DNA from: Nelumbo lutea
Taxonomy: Eukaryota; Streptophyta; Magnoliopsida; Proteales; Nelumbonaceae
Direction of reading: 5' to 3'
Length of the DNA: 64,000 nucleotides
NCBI GenBank assembly: GCA_022828595.1
Contig: JAKGHH010000003.1
Coordinates: forward strand, 59,881,759 to 59,945,758
Shown here one piece after another: positions 23,901 to 32,685 of the stretch. The notes under the pieces were generated by a model. That model searched no databases. It was given only the letters and a program-made list of their open reading frames with translations, and was not told where the DNA came from. Position 1 is the stretch's first letter. Each line of letters starts with the position of its first letter. A program made the translations under genes and the position numbers.

Positions 23901-26505
23901 ACATTACCTATTTGAATTAAAGTGATCAGGAAATAAATAGAGAGACTGAAAGTTTAACATGCTTGAATGCTTGAGTGCTTAAATAAAGAGATTGAAAGTT
24001 TGTCTTTTTAAAACATTCAGTTTAAAATTAAAGTCAAGTCTGCTTTTTTAATTAATATTGTTTTTAATATTTTTATTTATTTTGGATTTTTTATTTTTTT
24101 CATATTTCTGTTTTTTTTTTTTGAAATTTTTAAAAATTGTGTGCCTTGCTTCAAAAAGGTGTGTGTCTTGCCTTGTGCCTTGCACTTTAAAAAACTGATT
24201 CCATTATACAGAGGAACCTTTGCTGAGAAACTGCAACTAGCAAGGAATCCTTGTCAACCTTCTATGAGACCGTAACAATTTGGATTGAGAGAGACAGGTG
24301 CAAAAGAATTTTCAGTGTGAAATTTGAAAAACACCATGTGCAAAATAAGTAACTATACAATAATGGAACTTATAAAATTTCATGAGGGATGAATACTAAT
24401 GAAATGCGATTCAACTAAAACAAGATAACTGCTGTGGACACTAAAAAACAAGCAACATAAATGATCATAGAAAGCAATTTATTAACCTACAAAAAATACT
24501 AATTATGAATCAAACTGATGTAATTAGAAACGCAAGTGGTCATTATAAATGCCTAAAGCAAAAATGCTTACAAACCAAAAAATCAAAGAATTTTCATACT
24601 ATAATGATCACTAGGATGCAGGACAAAGATGATTCTTCGTCATCTAAGTCATGTCCCAACTGTATGGGGGCAGTTACATGAACCCAATTCCACCACCCTG
24701 TTCTTTTCAGTGCCATATCCATTGTTAAGTTATGCACCCTTAAATCATTTCTCACTACTTCAACCCATGTACCTTTTGGGTTGCCCCCAGTTCTTTTAGC
24801 CCCTTCAACTTATAGCAGATTATTTCTTCTTACTGGTTTTGTAGATATTCTTCTCTACAGGTGGCCCAACAATTAGTATATTTTCCCTCATTTCATTACC
24901 TATTGTAGATATTAAATTTACTCCTAGGTTCCTTTGAATAGGTTCATTTCTGACCCTATCTTTTAGTTTTCCAATTCATCCATCTAGGCATTCACATTTC
25001 TGCCACTTGTGTTTTCAAAATAATGTATCTTGACTGTCCAATACTCTATTCCATACATCATTGTTGGCTTTAAACTGTGTTATAAAATTTTCCTTTTAGC
25101 TTAAGAGGTATTCTCCTATCACATAAGTTTGCAGATGCACCTCTCCATTTTGCCCATTTGTTCTCTAGTTCAGTAGGTAACATCCTCCTCAATCTCATTT
25201 GTTATGGACTATTGAACTAAGGTAATAGAAAGTGTCACATTGAATTATCCCATGGTCTCCAATCCCGAGTGTACCCTGATGTTGCTCTTATTATTTTTAA
25301 ATCTACTTTGCACATTATTCTGTTTTGGTCCTACTTATATGAAAACCTCTTGTTTCTAAGGTATTTGTCCATAATCTAATTTTGCATTTAGTACTACTTT
25401 AGCTTCATCAATTAATACTATGCCATCAGCAAAGAATAAGCACCATGAGATCTCTTGAATATCTAGTCAACTTATCCATACCTAGTGCAAGTAAGTTAGG
25501 GCCGAGTATTGAGCCTTTGTAAAGTCTAATCATAACTAGAAATTCTAATATTTCTGCCATAGATCTTATTATCACATGGTCTCCAACCTTGAATGTACCC
25601 TAATTTCTACTCTTGTTATTATTAAACTTGTAATGCATATTTTTCTGTTTTGGTCTACTTATTTTAAAGACTTGTTGTTTCTAAGGTATTTGTCTATGAT
25701 TTAATTTTGCATTTAGTCCTACTTTATCTTCATCAATTAATACAATGCCATCAGCAAAAAACAAGCACTGTGGTACCTCTTTAATATGTCTAATCAATAA
25801 CATTAGTTTTCATCAAGGACTAAGTTGAGCGTTGGCGAAGTCTAATCATAACTAGAAATCCCAACGTTTCTCCCATAGATGTTATATCTTTTGTCATTGC
25901 TCAATTCAACTCAATTAAGCATTGTCCCAATTTTATAGGGTCAACCACATCACTTAATTATGTGGCCTTAAATCATTTCTCACAACTTATTCCCTTTCTG
26001 GTTTGGCCTAGCACTTGTAGACCCGTCAACTTATAAAAGACCACTTTTCAGGTGCTTAAATGATCTGCACATGACGAAATCATCTTAGTCTTCCTCATTT
26101 CATGTTGTATTGGAGCCTACTCCCAGGTGTTATCTTAGTTTATTTCAATATAAGCATGTATGTGAAATTAGTGCCATGTTTCTATACTTGAAATATGAAC
26201 GCAGAGTGGAATTGTTCTTGTTGGTCATGTTGAAATTTACTTTTTATAGTCCATGTGTGACTAGTACATGATTTCCTGATTCCTATCATCTAATATGTTT
26301 CTGGTGATGGTTCTCTTTTGTTGTGGTTGGCGTGGCACAGACTGTTGTTTTCTGTTTGGTAGATATCTACATTATGCTTGGGAAAGCATTCTTACCATAT
26401 CTAGAAGGGCTCAACAGTACACAGTTGCGGTTGGTGACTATTTACGCTAACCGGATTTCACAGGCCAGAACAGGGACCACAATAGATGCTAACAACCACG
26501 GTTAG
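5239..26505 (+). CDS. CLASP: CLASP (CLIP-associated protein), 14 exons, N-terminus outside window
   Basis: CLASP binds microtubule plus ends and the cortical lattice through TOG (HEAT-like) domains and controls microtubule stability, division and cell shape in plants. Exons: 5239-5313, 5399-5467, 5636-5721, 5809-5926, 8684-8782, 8865-9222, 9437-11253, 11358-11453, 12912-13016, 14447-14521, 14625-14693, 14807-14875, 20489-20590, 26341-26505. All junctions are GT-AG and phases match, giving 3303 coding bases, 1100 residues and a TAG stop. The translation is colinear with plant CLASP throughout: a partial TOG domain (about residues 1-150), a Ser-rich linker, a central TOG domain (about 450-650), another Ser-rich linker and a conserved C-terminal helical domain (about 875-1090). 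Plant CLASP is about 1440 residues, so about 340 N-terminal residues are missing. The first exon starts in phase 0 inside TOG2. The reading frame is intact, so the gene is probably functional. Identity rests on recalled family sequence, not a search. Confidence 0.95.
5480..5518 (+). repeat. Partial copy of CLASP exon in the following intron
   Basis: 39 bases starting AATAACTGTACTTGTTATTG repeat the CLASP exon segment 5419-5457 with one mismatch, 61 bp downstream. The copy lacks a donor site and lies in the intron 5468-5635. Confidence 0.9.
6380..8100 (-). mobile_element. Decayed antisense LINE ORF1-like remnant in CLASP intron
   Basis: The + strand is unusually C-rich here, and the - strand reads as broken pieces resembling plant LINE ORF1 (DUF4283-like), for example a WISTFGIPSMHG-like stretch around 7500-7560. 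Frames are interrupted many times. The region accounts for most of the 2.76-kb intron 5927-8683. Assignment is tentative; a 139-codon frame on + at 6568-6987 is probably a shadow. Confidence 0.35.
8535..8632. repeat. MITE-like fragment
   Basis: Contains GTATCGATACTTTGAACCTTGG and a GTATCCAGGAATCATAGG end. These resemble the termini of the element pair at 30627-30866 and 31256-31471, and the hAT-like MITE end at 21716. It is a fragment without clear borders. Confidence 0.35.
8684..9222 (+). CDS. CLASP: CLASP exons e-f (end of TOG domain and Ser-rich linker)
   Basis: Exon 8684-8782 encodes VRSTARTCYRMFAKTWPERS and finishes the N-terminal TOG domain. Exon 8865-9222 encodes a Ser/Gly-rich linker (GYGTSAIVAMDRSASLPSGA, then ERSLESVLHASKQKV) and ends with a split Gly codon (G|GA) that continues at 9437. 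Basic, Ser-rich linkers like this help CLASPs bind microtubules. The 2.76-kb intron before exon e holds repeat-derived sequence. Confidence 0.94.
9437..11453 (+). CDS. CLASP: CLASP exons g-h (large exon with central TOG domain)
   Basis: The 1817-bp exon 9437-11253 starts with VDPPSSRDPPF and includes a linker, the central TOG domain (about 9970-10690; HLDDPHHKVAQAALSTLAEI, then HVFSRLIDPKELVRQPCS and YTPRIEVDL) and a Ser-rich segment ending SGPSIPRILHQ. The 96-bp exon 11358-11453 (IGNDESSSASKRTALQQLVD) follows after a 104-bp intron. Unspliced, that intron stays in frame, so an intron-retaining transcript would read on to a stop at 11599-11601. The spliced form is the conserved one. Confidence 0.96.
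11454..12911. other. CLASP intron, no gene seen
   Basis: 1458 bp of AT-rich sequence with ATGCAT- and CATG-rich stretches and a poly-T run at 11806-11819. A piece at 11740-11762 resembles the hAT-like MITE end found near 21716. No coding potential was found. Confidence 0.5.
12912..14875 (+). CDS. CLASP: CLASP exons i-l (C-terminal domain)
   Basis: Four exons, 12912-13016 (YFNQILTVILEVLDDSDSP), 14447-14521 (KNSMEDSVEIVIEKLLHV), 14625-14693 (VSNEAEHCLTIVLTQYDPF) and 14807-14875 (VIVPLLVSDDEKTLVTCINC). They are 35, 25, 23 and 23 codons, all phase 0. They form the C-terminal HEAT-like domain, which in animal CLASPs contacts CLIP-170. The first intron (13017-14446) is enlarged by an antisense LINE that leaves the splice sites intact. 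Confidence 0.94.
13129..14397 (-). mobile_element. Antisense LINE fragment with zf-RVT domain, flanked by 19-bp TSD
   Basis: Inserted in CLASP intron 13017-14446. The - strand frame 13907-13596 carries a zf-RVT domain (CILCGLSPDTARHL, then WVLWKDRNQRIFE) with intact Cys-Cys-His spacing. Further decayed coding pieces lie upstream at about 13936-14154. The 3' end is the T-run near 13125-13131 on +. A 19-bp direct repeat (13110-13128 and 14398-14416) matches at 17 positions. A second 3'-end-like sequence at about 13357-13395 suggests a composite or nested insertion. Confidence 0.82.
15000..19020 (+). mobile_element. LINE ORF1 remnant with DUF4283-like domain in CLASP intron
   Basis: Coding-like frames at 15123-15380 and 15423-15704 together give the DUF4283 pattern of plant L1 ORF1: GRSLLKRTRSFF, FLPSKEEARRVLNTGLGCF, LHLEPWSESVGVWW, FWVREFGLPLHLW. 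Downstream, hydrophilic Lys/Glu/Ser-rich frames at about 15854-16563 and 18254-19009 could be the ORF1 C-terminal part, broken by AT-rich insertions (16560-17870). Numerous stops and frame changes show it is dead. The link between the two halves is inference. Confidence 0.6.
17889..18015. repeat. 30-bp perfect inverted repeat
   Basis: GAAGCCCATGTTCAAAATTA and ten further bases at 17889-17918 are the exact reverse complement of 17986-18015, separated by 67 bp. A partial extra copy of the arm start overlaps at about 17881-17887. It would form a strong stem in RNA. Confidence 0.92.
19264..19490 (+). repeat. About 109-bp tandem duplication with G-runs
   Basis: A unit containing TTGAGGGTCTGGGTACGGAT, a G-run of 12 or more, and TTGAGCTTTCTTTCTTTGGG occurs twice (from 19264 and from 19373). 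The G-run differs in length between copies. Runs this long are prone to slippage and sequencing error. Confidence 0.88.
20489..20590 (+). CDS. CLASP: CLASP exon m
   Basis: A phase-0 exon of 34 codons, LVGRLSQEELMGQLPSFLPA through to SADVRK, flanked by CAG and GTAAG. It continues the C-terminal domain. It lies between introns of 5.6 kb (14876-20488) and 5.75 kb (20591-26340), both filled with transposon remnants and tandem repeats. Confidence 0.95.
21165..21294. mobile_element. 130-bp foldback MITE
   Basis: The ends are inverted: GGATTTGCTCCTCACA at 21165-21180 pairs with the end TGTGAGGAGCAGATCC at 21279-21294. Inner arms also match (AACATCTCCCCAT against ATGGGAGATGTTCTC). It has no coding capacity. 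The centre resembles the element at 42651-42790. Confidence 0.75.
21447..21716. mobile_element. hAT-like MITE, 270 bp, 8-bp TSD
   Basis: This insert splits the third unit of the local repeat. It is flanked by GTCTAGGG at 21439-21446 and 21717-21724, an 8-bp duplication as expected for hAT elements. The ends CTATAATAC and (reverse) CTATGATGC form short imperfect inverted repeats. Uninterrupted neighbouring units provide the empty site. Confidence 0.72.
22390..22412 (+). repeat. (TG)n microsatellite
   Basis: An uninterrupted TG run of about 10 repeats in CLASP intron 20591-26340. Confidence 0.85.
23000..23592 (+). repeat. Three tandem units of about 190-205 bp
   Basis: Units start at 23000, 23186 and 23391 with GCCC(C/T)CACTC(G/A)GTATACTG and end with CTTAGCTTAGGCAT. 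Each contains AAGGTG, CTCATG and GCATTTCAAGGCTTA(C/T)GCCTT blocks. Sequence from 22440 to 22600 is made of similar GAGGCTTAAGCCTT motifs, suggesting an older, decayed part of the array. Confidence 0.85.
24620..26115 (-). mobile_element. RTE-type LINE remnant, antisense, with internal duplication
   Basis: The - strand reads as the reverse-transcriptase C-terminal part typical of plant RTE elements: around 25080-25200 a WAKWRGASANLCDRR-like stretch and LKGKF, then 24960-25070 VLDSQDTLF and KWQKCECLDG. The catalytic-box region appears twice (about 25390-25440 and 25720-25760) as FFADGIVLIDE, within a duplicated block of about 330 bp (25240-25570 and 25575-25870). A second 3'-end-like piece lies at 25900-26115. 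Many frame breaks show it is inactive. Confidence 0.7.
26341..26505 (+). CDS. CLASP: CLASP terminal coding exon
   Basis: The acceptor CAG at 26338-26340 is followed by TVVFCLVDIYIMLGKAFLPY, then RLVTIYANRISQAR and the stop TAG at 26503-26505. This is the highly conserved end of plant CLASP. The upstream in-frame ATG at 26323 lies in the intron and is not a start. Confidence 0.96.
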   Translation, partial: TVVFCLVDIYIMLGKAFLPYLEGLNSTQLRLVTIYANRISQARTGTTIDANNHG

Positions 26506-26790
26506 ACGACTTCTTGTGGATGGGCATTATAGTTTTGGGGCGTTGGTATTGGTTATTCTTTATGTGTATTTTTGTATATTGTGTGAAATATTAGTCATCT
26601 TTACAAGGGGGATTCATGGGATCTGGGTGTGTGTTTTTCCATTGTGGGGTGAGATTGCTTGTGGGGAGTGAGACAAATTTGTTGTGAAGTTGTACTTGTT
26701 GTATGCCCATTTATTGAGTGAGGTGGTTGGGGGGGTTCCGTTGGGTTTTGGTAAATAAAGTGTATTGAGAATCAATCAACGTGGTTGAAC
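26506..26790 (+). other. CLASP: CLASP 3' UTR with AATAAA signal
   Basis: G/T-rich sequence follows the CLASP stop codon. A canonical AATAAA lies at 26754-26759, 250 bp after the stop, which suits a plant 3' UTR. The exact cleavage site is not visible. Confidence 0.55.
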
Positions 26791-27499
26791 CTGTATCCCC
26801 ATTGTGACGAGAAATGATATTATTGGGGCCTTAAGTTAAAACCAAGCTGGCTTGTTCACAAGAAAGAGATTCAGATTGCCATTCAGTGGACGGGAATTTT
26901 AGTTTTGCCAATCACCCAAATTAGAAAAAAAAAATGAAGGAAAAGAAGGATAAAATATCCAAGTTCCTCATTTACATCAAGATATCGGATATGAATATAA
27001 AAAGTTCTGTTTCACTCGGTAACCGTTACCAAAATCTACCCAAAACTATTAACGATTTAGGGCAAAATTCAGCTATACAGGATGGAATTAGCTAGGTTCA
27101 AACTTCAATAAGACCCAGACAGTAGTGTAGTCTCCACTCTCCACTAACTAAGCTGGCTGATCTTATAAGTCGATATAGCAAAAATTGATAAACAGATTAG
27201 TCTGGTTAGGCCTCAGTCAAGTCAACATAAGCCTCTCTTTGGATCTTTATGAAGCGGATGGGGGATGGGATGGGCTTTAGCTTTACCCTGTTGTGTAGAC
27301 TCAAGAAAAGAAAAAACTAGAAATTCAAGAATGCCCTCGTTCTTTTAATTCTCTCATTCTAGGCAAGAATGAATAACAGAGTGTTTGGTTACAAAATTCT
27401 TGTCATGGACCACATTCTTATTAGAATGAAAAATCAGCCCCATGGCACAAAAATTGAGTAGCTTGTAGTATGAAAAATAATCATGCCTCATCTAGCTCA

Positions 27500-27917
27500 T
27501 AGATGTTTATTTTTGTGAAAGCATATTTACAAAAGTACTTTTACAAATACATTTTTATAGAAGCATTTTTATATGAAATTACTTGTACAAAAGTACTTAT
27601 ATGAAAACATTTTTATAAAAGTACTTTTACATGAAGGCACTTTTATAAAATTAAATTTATGAAAAGTATTTTTGTGAAAGTATTTTTACTAAAGTTCGTA
27701 AAAGTATTTTTACATTGAAGCACTTTTGTAAAAGTACTTTTATGAAAGAATTTTAATAATAACACTTTTAAGAAAGCACTTTTATAAAAGTACTTTTACC
27801 AAACCATTTTTATGAAAGCACTTTTGTGAAAGTATTTTTATAAAAACAGTGTTGTGAAAGTACTTTTATAAAAGCACATCTACGAAAATACTTTTATAAA
27901 AGTACTTTTACGAAACA
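27500..27917 (+). repeat. AT-rich minisatellite
   Basis: Imperfect tandem units built from CTTTTATAAAAGTACTTTTA and GAAAGCA or TGAAAGTATT variants, period about 14-28 bp, run for about 420 bp just downstream of CLASP. Confidence 0.85.
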
Positions 27918-28429
27918 TCTATGCCAACTGGTAAGCATTGGTTGCCAGCTATCCACCGGTAAACATCTATACCAACAGTTTTGGAGACCTAGGTTGGTGG
28001 TTTATGAATACCAGTAAACATCTATGCCAATAGTTTTTTTTTTTTAGAAAGAAAATGATGGGCAACATAGGATACTTGTCAACTTGAAAAGAATTCATTT
28101 TTAGGGAAAAAAATGTTTGGTTCATTGCAATATTTTCTCATTCTGCCTATTTTTACCCATTCTTGAATAAGAATGAGAATTGAATCAAACATGGCCTTAG
28201 TCTTAGCTTTGTGAAATAACATGTTTTTATGTTCTATTTTTAGAAACGTTTTCCACATCAGCTACAGGCCCAGTTCTTAGTGCTGTTTTACCCACTAATT
28301 TCAGATCAGTTTTGGTAAGTAGGTTAAGAAACGATCGGTTATGTGACTAAGCTTATATGAGACCGAGACTTTAGCTGCTTCAGTGAAGCTACCAAAATAA
28401 ACTTCAGAGGAAAGTTGCATAAGTCTTCT

Positions 28430-28452
28430 CTCTCTCTCTATATATATATATA
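28430..28452. repeat. (TC)n(TA)n microsatellite
   Basis: CTCTCTCTCTCTATATATATATAT at the edge of the antisense RNase H remnant. Confidence 0.8.
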
Positions 28453-28559
28453 CACCCATACACACATGAATCCCTTTTCTTTGTCCCAAAATTTACTCTA
28501 GATGGAAGGCCGGCCACCTTAGAATAACTGAAATAATTCAAAGAAAGCAAGGGAGGACT

Positions 28560-28990
28560 TAACCGGCTTTGCCTGAAACCCAGATACAAGATATCCCTTG
28601 CTCTCTCTGACCCCGTCCAACACACACACACACACAAAATAAGTAAATAAATAAATAATCAATGCAAAGAGTGGGAAGAAGATTTAAGTAGTCCTCACAT
28701 ATAAGAGTGGACAGACCCATAGGTAGAATGGACGCAGGCTCAAAAATCATGAAAGATCCCTCATCAGTGCCTTCTTTCGTTAAGAAGTCAGCACAGCAAT
28801 TCCCTTCCTGCAAAGTGTGAGAGAAAGAAATATCCATAGAGTTAAGAAGGTGTATATTTTTTTAACCGTGTAAGACACCAACCAGGGGCAAGGAGTCAAA
28901 CTTTTCTTAACACTGATGATAAATGTGTTGTCACTTTCAAGTTTCAACCTCGACGTGAAGAAAGCCATAGTCAAAACTGAATCCAATAAA
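28560..28990 (-). mobile_element. Antisense RNase H fragment of a LINE
   Basis: Two overlapping - strand frames give SVLTMAFFTSRLKLESDNTF (carrying the ESD acid) and, after a frame change near 28845, FSHTLQEGNCCADFLTKEG, the usual C-terminal motif of plant LINE RNase H. The 5' part and RT are missing. The CA-repeat at 28620-28636 lies near its 3' end. Confidence 0.7.
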
Positions 28991-29161
28991 TCGAATATTT
29001 TTGGTTCAGTTAAAACTGAATTTCTTTAATAAATTATATAAATAATAGCGTCCAGTTAATTCAGTTTTTACAGTAAATCGAATTTCCTAACCTACAAACT
29101 GAAACCAAAACCAAAATTTTTGGTTTGGTTTTTTGGGTTTTAACCAGGCTTTGCTCACCCC
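28975..29161. mobile_element. Partial copy of TAGGGGTGAGCA-type TIR element
   Basis: The right end (read in reverse) is TAGGGGTGAGCAAAGCC followed by GGTTAAAACCC. It matches the terminal inverted repeat of the full element at 52124-53278. The left end is not clear. The interior is rich in GGTTTGGTTTT-type sequence. Confidence 0.55.
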
Positions 29162-29599
29162 TATCTATTAGGGGTAGGAATTCAGCTTTAGTTAAAGTAG
29201 CAAAACCGTAACTGTAAAACACCAAACAAAAAGAACCCATGGCGTTTCTAACCATCCCACCTCCACCACTCTCACCCGGGTTGCCTCAACTAGATAGGAA
29301 ACATCCAAGAAATCCTTCTAACTCATCTTCTCCTTGGAGCTTTGAGGGGGATTGAGAACCTCAAGGGCAAAAGAATTCAGCTTATTCACAGATAATTCAG
29401 CTTTATATTTAGTGTTATTAATGCATATACTAGCGTATTCAAGCATTTTTATATCTTTTGTCTATATCCATGCATTTCCAAAATGTATCCCTATCTGTAT
29501 TCATTTTCATATCTGAGTTGTCCAATACAATGCCCAATTCAAACCATTCTCTAATGCCTGCTTTCTCGTGTCTTAAGCTTTGGAACTTTATGGAACTAA

Positions 29600-29860
29600 G
29601 GGCCTGTTTGTTTGCTCTGAAGTTTGGCATCTGAAAGTGCAACAATTACATTAAGAGGTATATTGGTATTGGTGAACTTTTCTTTCCTTTGAACTCTGAA
29701 TGTAAAGAATGTTGTTCTGAATTCTGAAAATTATCAAATATCCATTTTGTATTATTGCACTTTAAGAGATAAGAGATAAAAGGAAACGAACAACCATTTT
29801 TCTCTTGAAATTAAAAGATTTTTCTTAAGAGATAAGAGTTAAGAAGAAACGAACAAACCC
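29600..29860. mobile_element. PIF/Harbinger-type MITE, 261 bp, TAA TSD
   Basis: The left end GGGCCTGTTTGTTTG and right end (reverse) GGGTTTGTTCGTTTC are inverted repeats flanked by TAA at 29597-29599 and 29861-29863. The 3-bp TAA target and G-rich end suit Tourist-like elements. It has no coding capacity. Confidence 0.75.
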
Positions 29861-30626
29861 TAAGTGACTACTCTTAAGCTCAACCCGTATTTTCACACTT
29901 GATTGGCACTTAATAGCAGCAAATATAGATCAGTTTGACCAGGCCCACTTTAAAGAAATCATTGGTTGGGATTCTTTTGTGGAGTTCTGAAGCTTATTAA
30001 ATCATTGGCCAATGGGTCATATGGATGCAAAAAGCCCAAGCTTTTGCTGAATGAATATGGCTTGTCTAAACTAGGGGTGCAATTTAATCAAGCTTTAATT
30101 AAACAATTCAAGCACTAGTTTTTTATTAGGCTTGTTCGAATTCGATGTTATTCAAACTCAAATTTCAAGGTAAATTCAACTAGTTATTTGAACTTGAATT
30201 TGATCAACAAAATATCAGCTTAAAAGCTTACGAGCCTATTTCCATTATATATACCAGCAAATGTGTACGTGTAATAATTTTTTATTCTAGTAGTAATTTG
30301 TTTCCAAATTTTTCTCCAATTCTTTTTGTGTTCTTGTGTATAAAAATAAAGGAAAATTGCAGATTTGTATAATCGTATCCTGTACTTTGGGCCTAGTTTC
30401 ACTTTGGTCCCTAAACTTTAAAACATGTCAATCCAGTACCTAAATTTCAAAAACATACTAGTTTAATCTTTGTTGTTAGCAGCCCATCAGTTATTGATGA
30501 CATGTACGACCAAAATTACCCTTTGACATAATTCATCATCTTCTTCCTCAAGAATCAAATCATCTTCTGGTTTATTTTTGTTTTAGTTTGACTTTGCCTT
30601 TCTTGTTTGTAAAGATTGAACCGGTA

Positions 30627-30774
30627 AGGTTCAAAGTATCAATACATATCGGCTCGTATCGACCGATACGTATCGTTCTAACACCCCTCCGATATGCCCC
30701 TACAGTGGGTATATCGGGGGTCTGACTGGTCCAGGGGATGGAGACCTAAACCACCCCCCCTAAACCGGTTGTAA

Positions 30775-30825
<51 letters not shown>

Positions 30826-30866
30826 GAGAGAGAGAGAGGGTACCATATCGATATTTTGAACCTTGA
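30627..30866 (+). mobile_element. TIR MITE, copy 1
   Basis: The ends AAGGTTCAAAGTATC and GATATTTTGAACCTTG are inverted repeats. The inside contains GATACGTATCG-type palindromes and a TCCAGGGGATGGAG block also present, inverted, in copy 2. A (TA)n(GA)n microsatellite (30779-30839) is embedded. Confidence 0.75.
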
Positions 30867-31255
30867 GTGGAGGCAATAGGAATTTCTTAAGGATGAGTAA
30901 GAAATGATGCAAAACCATATGATCCCCATTTCGTATAGAAGATTTAGGGCACAATGAAAGGAATTCGGAACTTTCAAACTGATGACCACAACACATTACT
31001 AGCCACATTCACCCAGCCCACATGCGGAACATCAGTTCATAAATGCAAAATTTGCACTGCCAATGAGAGCAATGTGGCAAAAAGCACAAGTTCTGCACTA
31101 AGTACAGGTGCAAAACATAGTGACAAACAAATGGATGTAAGACAAAACAGGGAGTAAAAGGTGTATCTGATCAAACATGAATGATATTTCAGCAGCGACA
31201 AATTTCTTATCCTAACCCTTGCAAGGAACCATGTTATGAGCTTTCTCACCATAAC

Positions 31256-31471
31256 AAGGTTCAAAATATCGATACACCGGCATGGGCATATCGAGCGAAT
31301 TGATACCCTTTTTGTTTTTTGCAACCCGTTCAGGGGGGCCGATTTAAGTCTCCTCCATCCCCTGGACCAGTCAAACCCCCGATACACCCATTGTAGGGGC
31401 ATATCAAAGGGGTGCCGAAACGATACATATCAGCCGATACGAGCCGATATGTGTTGATACATTGAACCTTG
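31256..31471 (-). mobile_element. TIR MITE, copy 2 (opposite orientation)
   Basis: It starts ACAAGGTTCAAAATATCGAT and ends GATACATTGAACCTTGC. The interior is the reverse complement of copy 1 over most of its length (CTCCATCCCCTGGACCAGTC, then GGGGCATATC). The two copies, 390 bp apart and inverted, could pair in a transcript. Confidence 0.75.
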
Positions 31472-32258
31472 CACCAGGGTTGCATGTTCCCCAGTGACTT
31501 CCAAAGGCACAACTAAATGTCACTCTGCTACTCTAGAGACATTAAGATTTTTCAACTAATATGCATGTAAGAGAGAAAACAACTAATTTTAATTAGAAAA
31601 TGAACAATAGCTTGTATGAAAGAAACAAAGGCTTTTAGATCAAATTCAACAAGTATTTTTCGGCCAGTTACATTAAGACCATGAATAGTTTGAATGTTTG
31701 AATTAATTCTATAAAAAAAAAAGAGTAGTTTGAACCTTTGAATTAATAACCTGGTTGATGAAATTTTCTTCCTAATCCCTACATAATTAAATTAATAGTT
31801 GTACTTAATAATCTAAATTCTGGTTTGCTATATGGAGAAACTAACATGAGAACATGGAAATATTTTCTTTGCATCAATATGTGGTAGCATTTTACGATAT
31901 TACAAACCAAAACTAATGGTAATAAATTTAGTTCTTTCCAACCTAAAATGTATGGCAACATAGACATAGAAACCAACAAATAGAAGGAAATTTTCATTCA
32001 AAAAGACCATAAAAAAAGAAAAATAAAAAAAACTATCGGCCGAAAAAAGCAATTAAAAAAACTATGAAATATTAATGAAAATATAGATTGTATTAGATAA
32101 AGCTTGACACCTTAACAAACCCATCAACAAGGTACAAAATTTTTCTCTTTTTATATTCACCTTCAAGAAAAAAACAACACCCGATACGATACAATAGCCA
32201 TGTATATGATCTCAGTCACCACTAAAGCCAAAGCATACTCTTGAGCCATGACAAAGTC

Positions 32259-32685
32259 TCATGTATTGATTGAGAACTTGTGTCTACATTTTGGACATTC
32301 GTAGAAAACTGTCTGCCCTTCATCTGCTGACCGTAGCTGCGACAAGAAACAGATAAGGGGTAGGGAGATTAGAATTTGATAAGCATGAAGACAAGGAAAA
32401 AACGATGTCTAGTACAAAGAACCAAGAATCGAGAAAGGGATCCATATGGACCTTTTACCTGTTTGGTGTAATATTCAAGCTGGGGGTGCCGACAACGAGG
32501 ACAAGATTCATTTACCTGTCACACACAATAGAATATGAGAACTAGCACTCTACACAGTGGGCAACACCATGCCTGCCATTGTTTTAGTTATCTATACTTA
32601 CAACTGCTCTTTGAACCTCTTCCTCATCATTATCATATCCGTCAAGCTTCACAAATGGTTCTATTCCTAACTCCCTTCTGATATC
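32259..32685 (-). CDS. RPA12: RPA12 exons 3-5 (linker and C-terminal zinc ribbon)
   Basis: 32685-32602 encodes [20 protein letters not shown] plus an acidic stretch. 32515-32459 encodes [19 protein letters not shown]. 32336-32259 encodes [20 protein letters not shown] and the end FSINT. Introns are short (86 and 122 bp). This block holds zinc ligands C86, C89, C114 and C117 and the Asp-Glu catalytic pair. Confidence 0.94.

Noticed and set aside
27500..27917. CRISPR-like array
   Set aside because: The repeats are imperfect, AT-rich and contiguous without unique spacers, and this is a plant nuclear genome.
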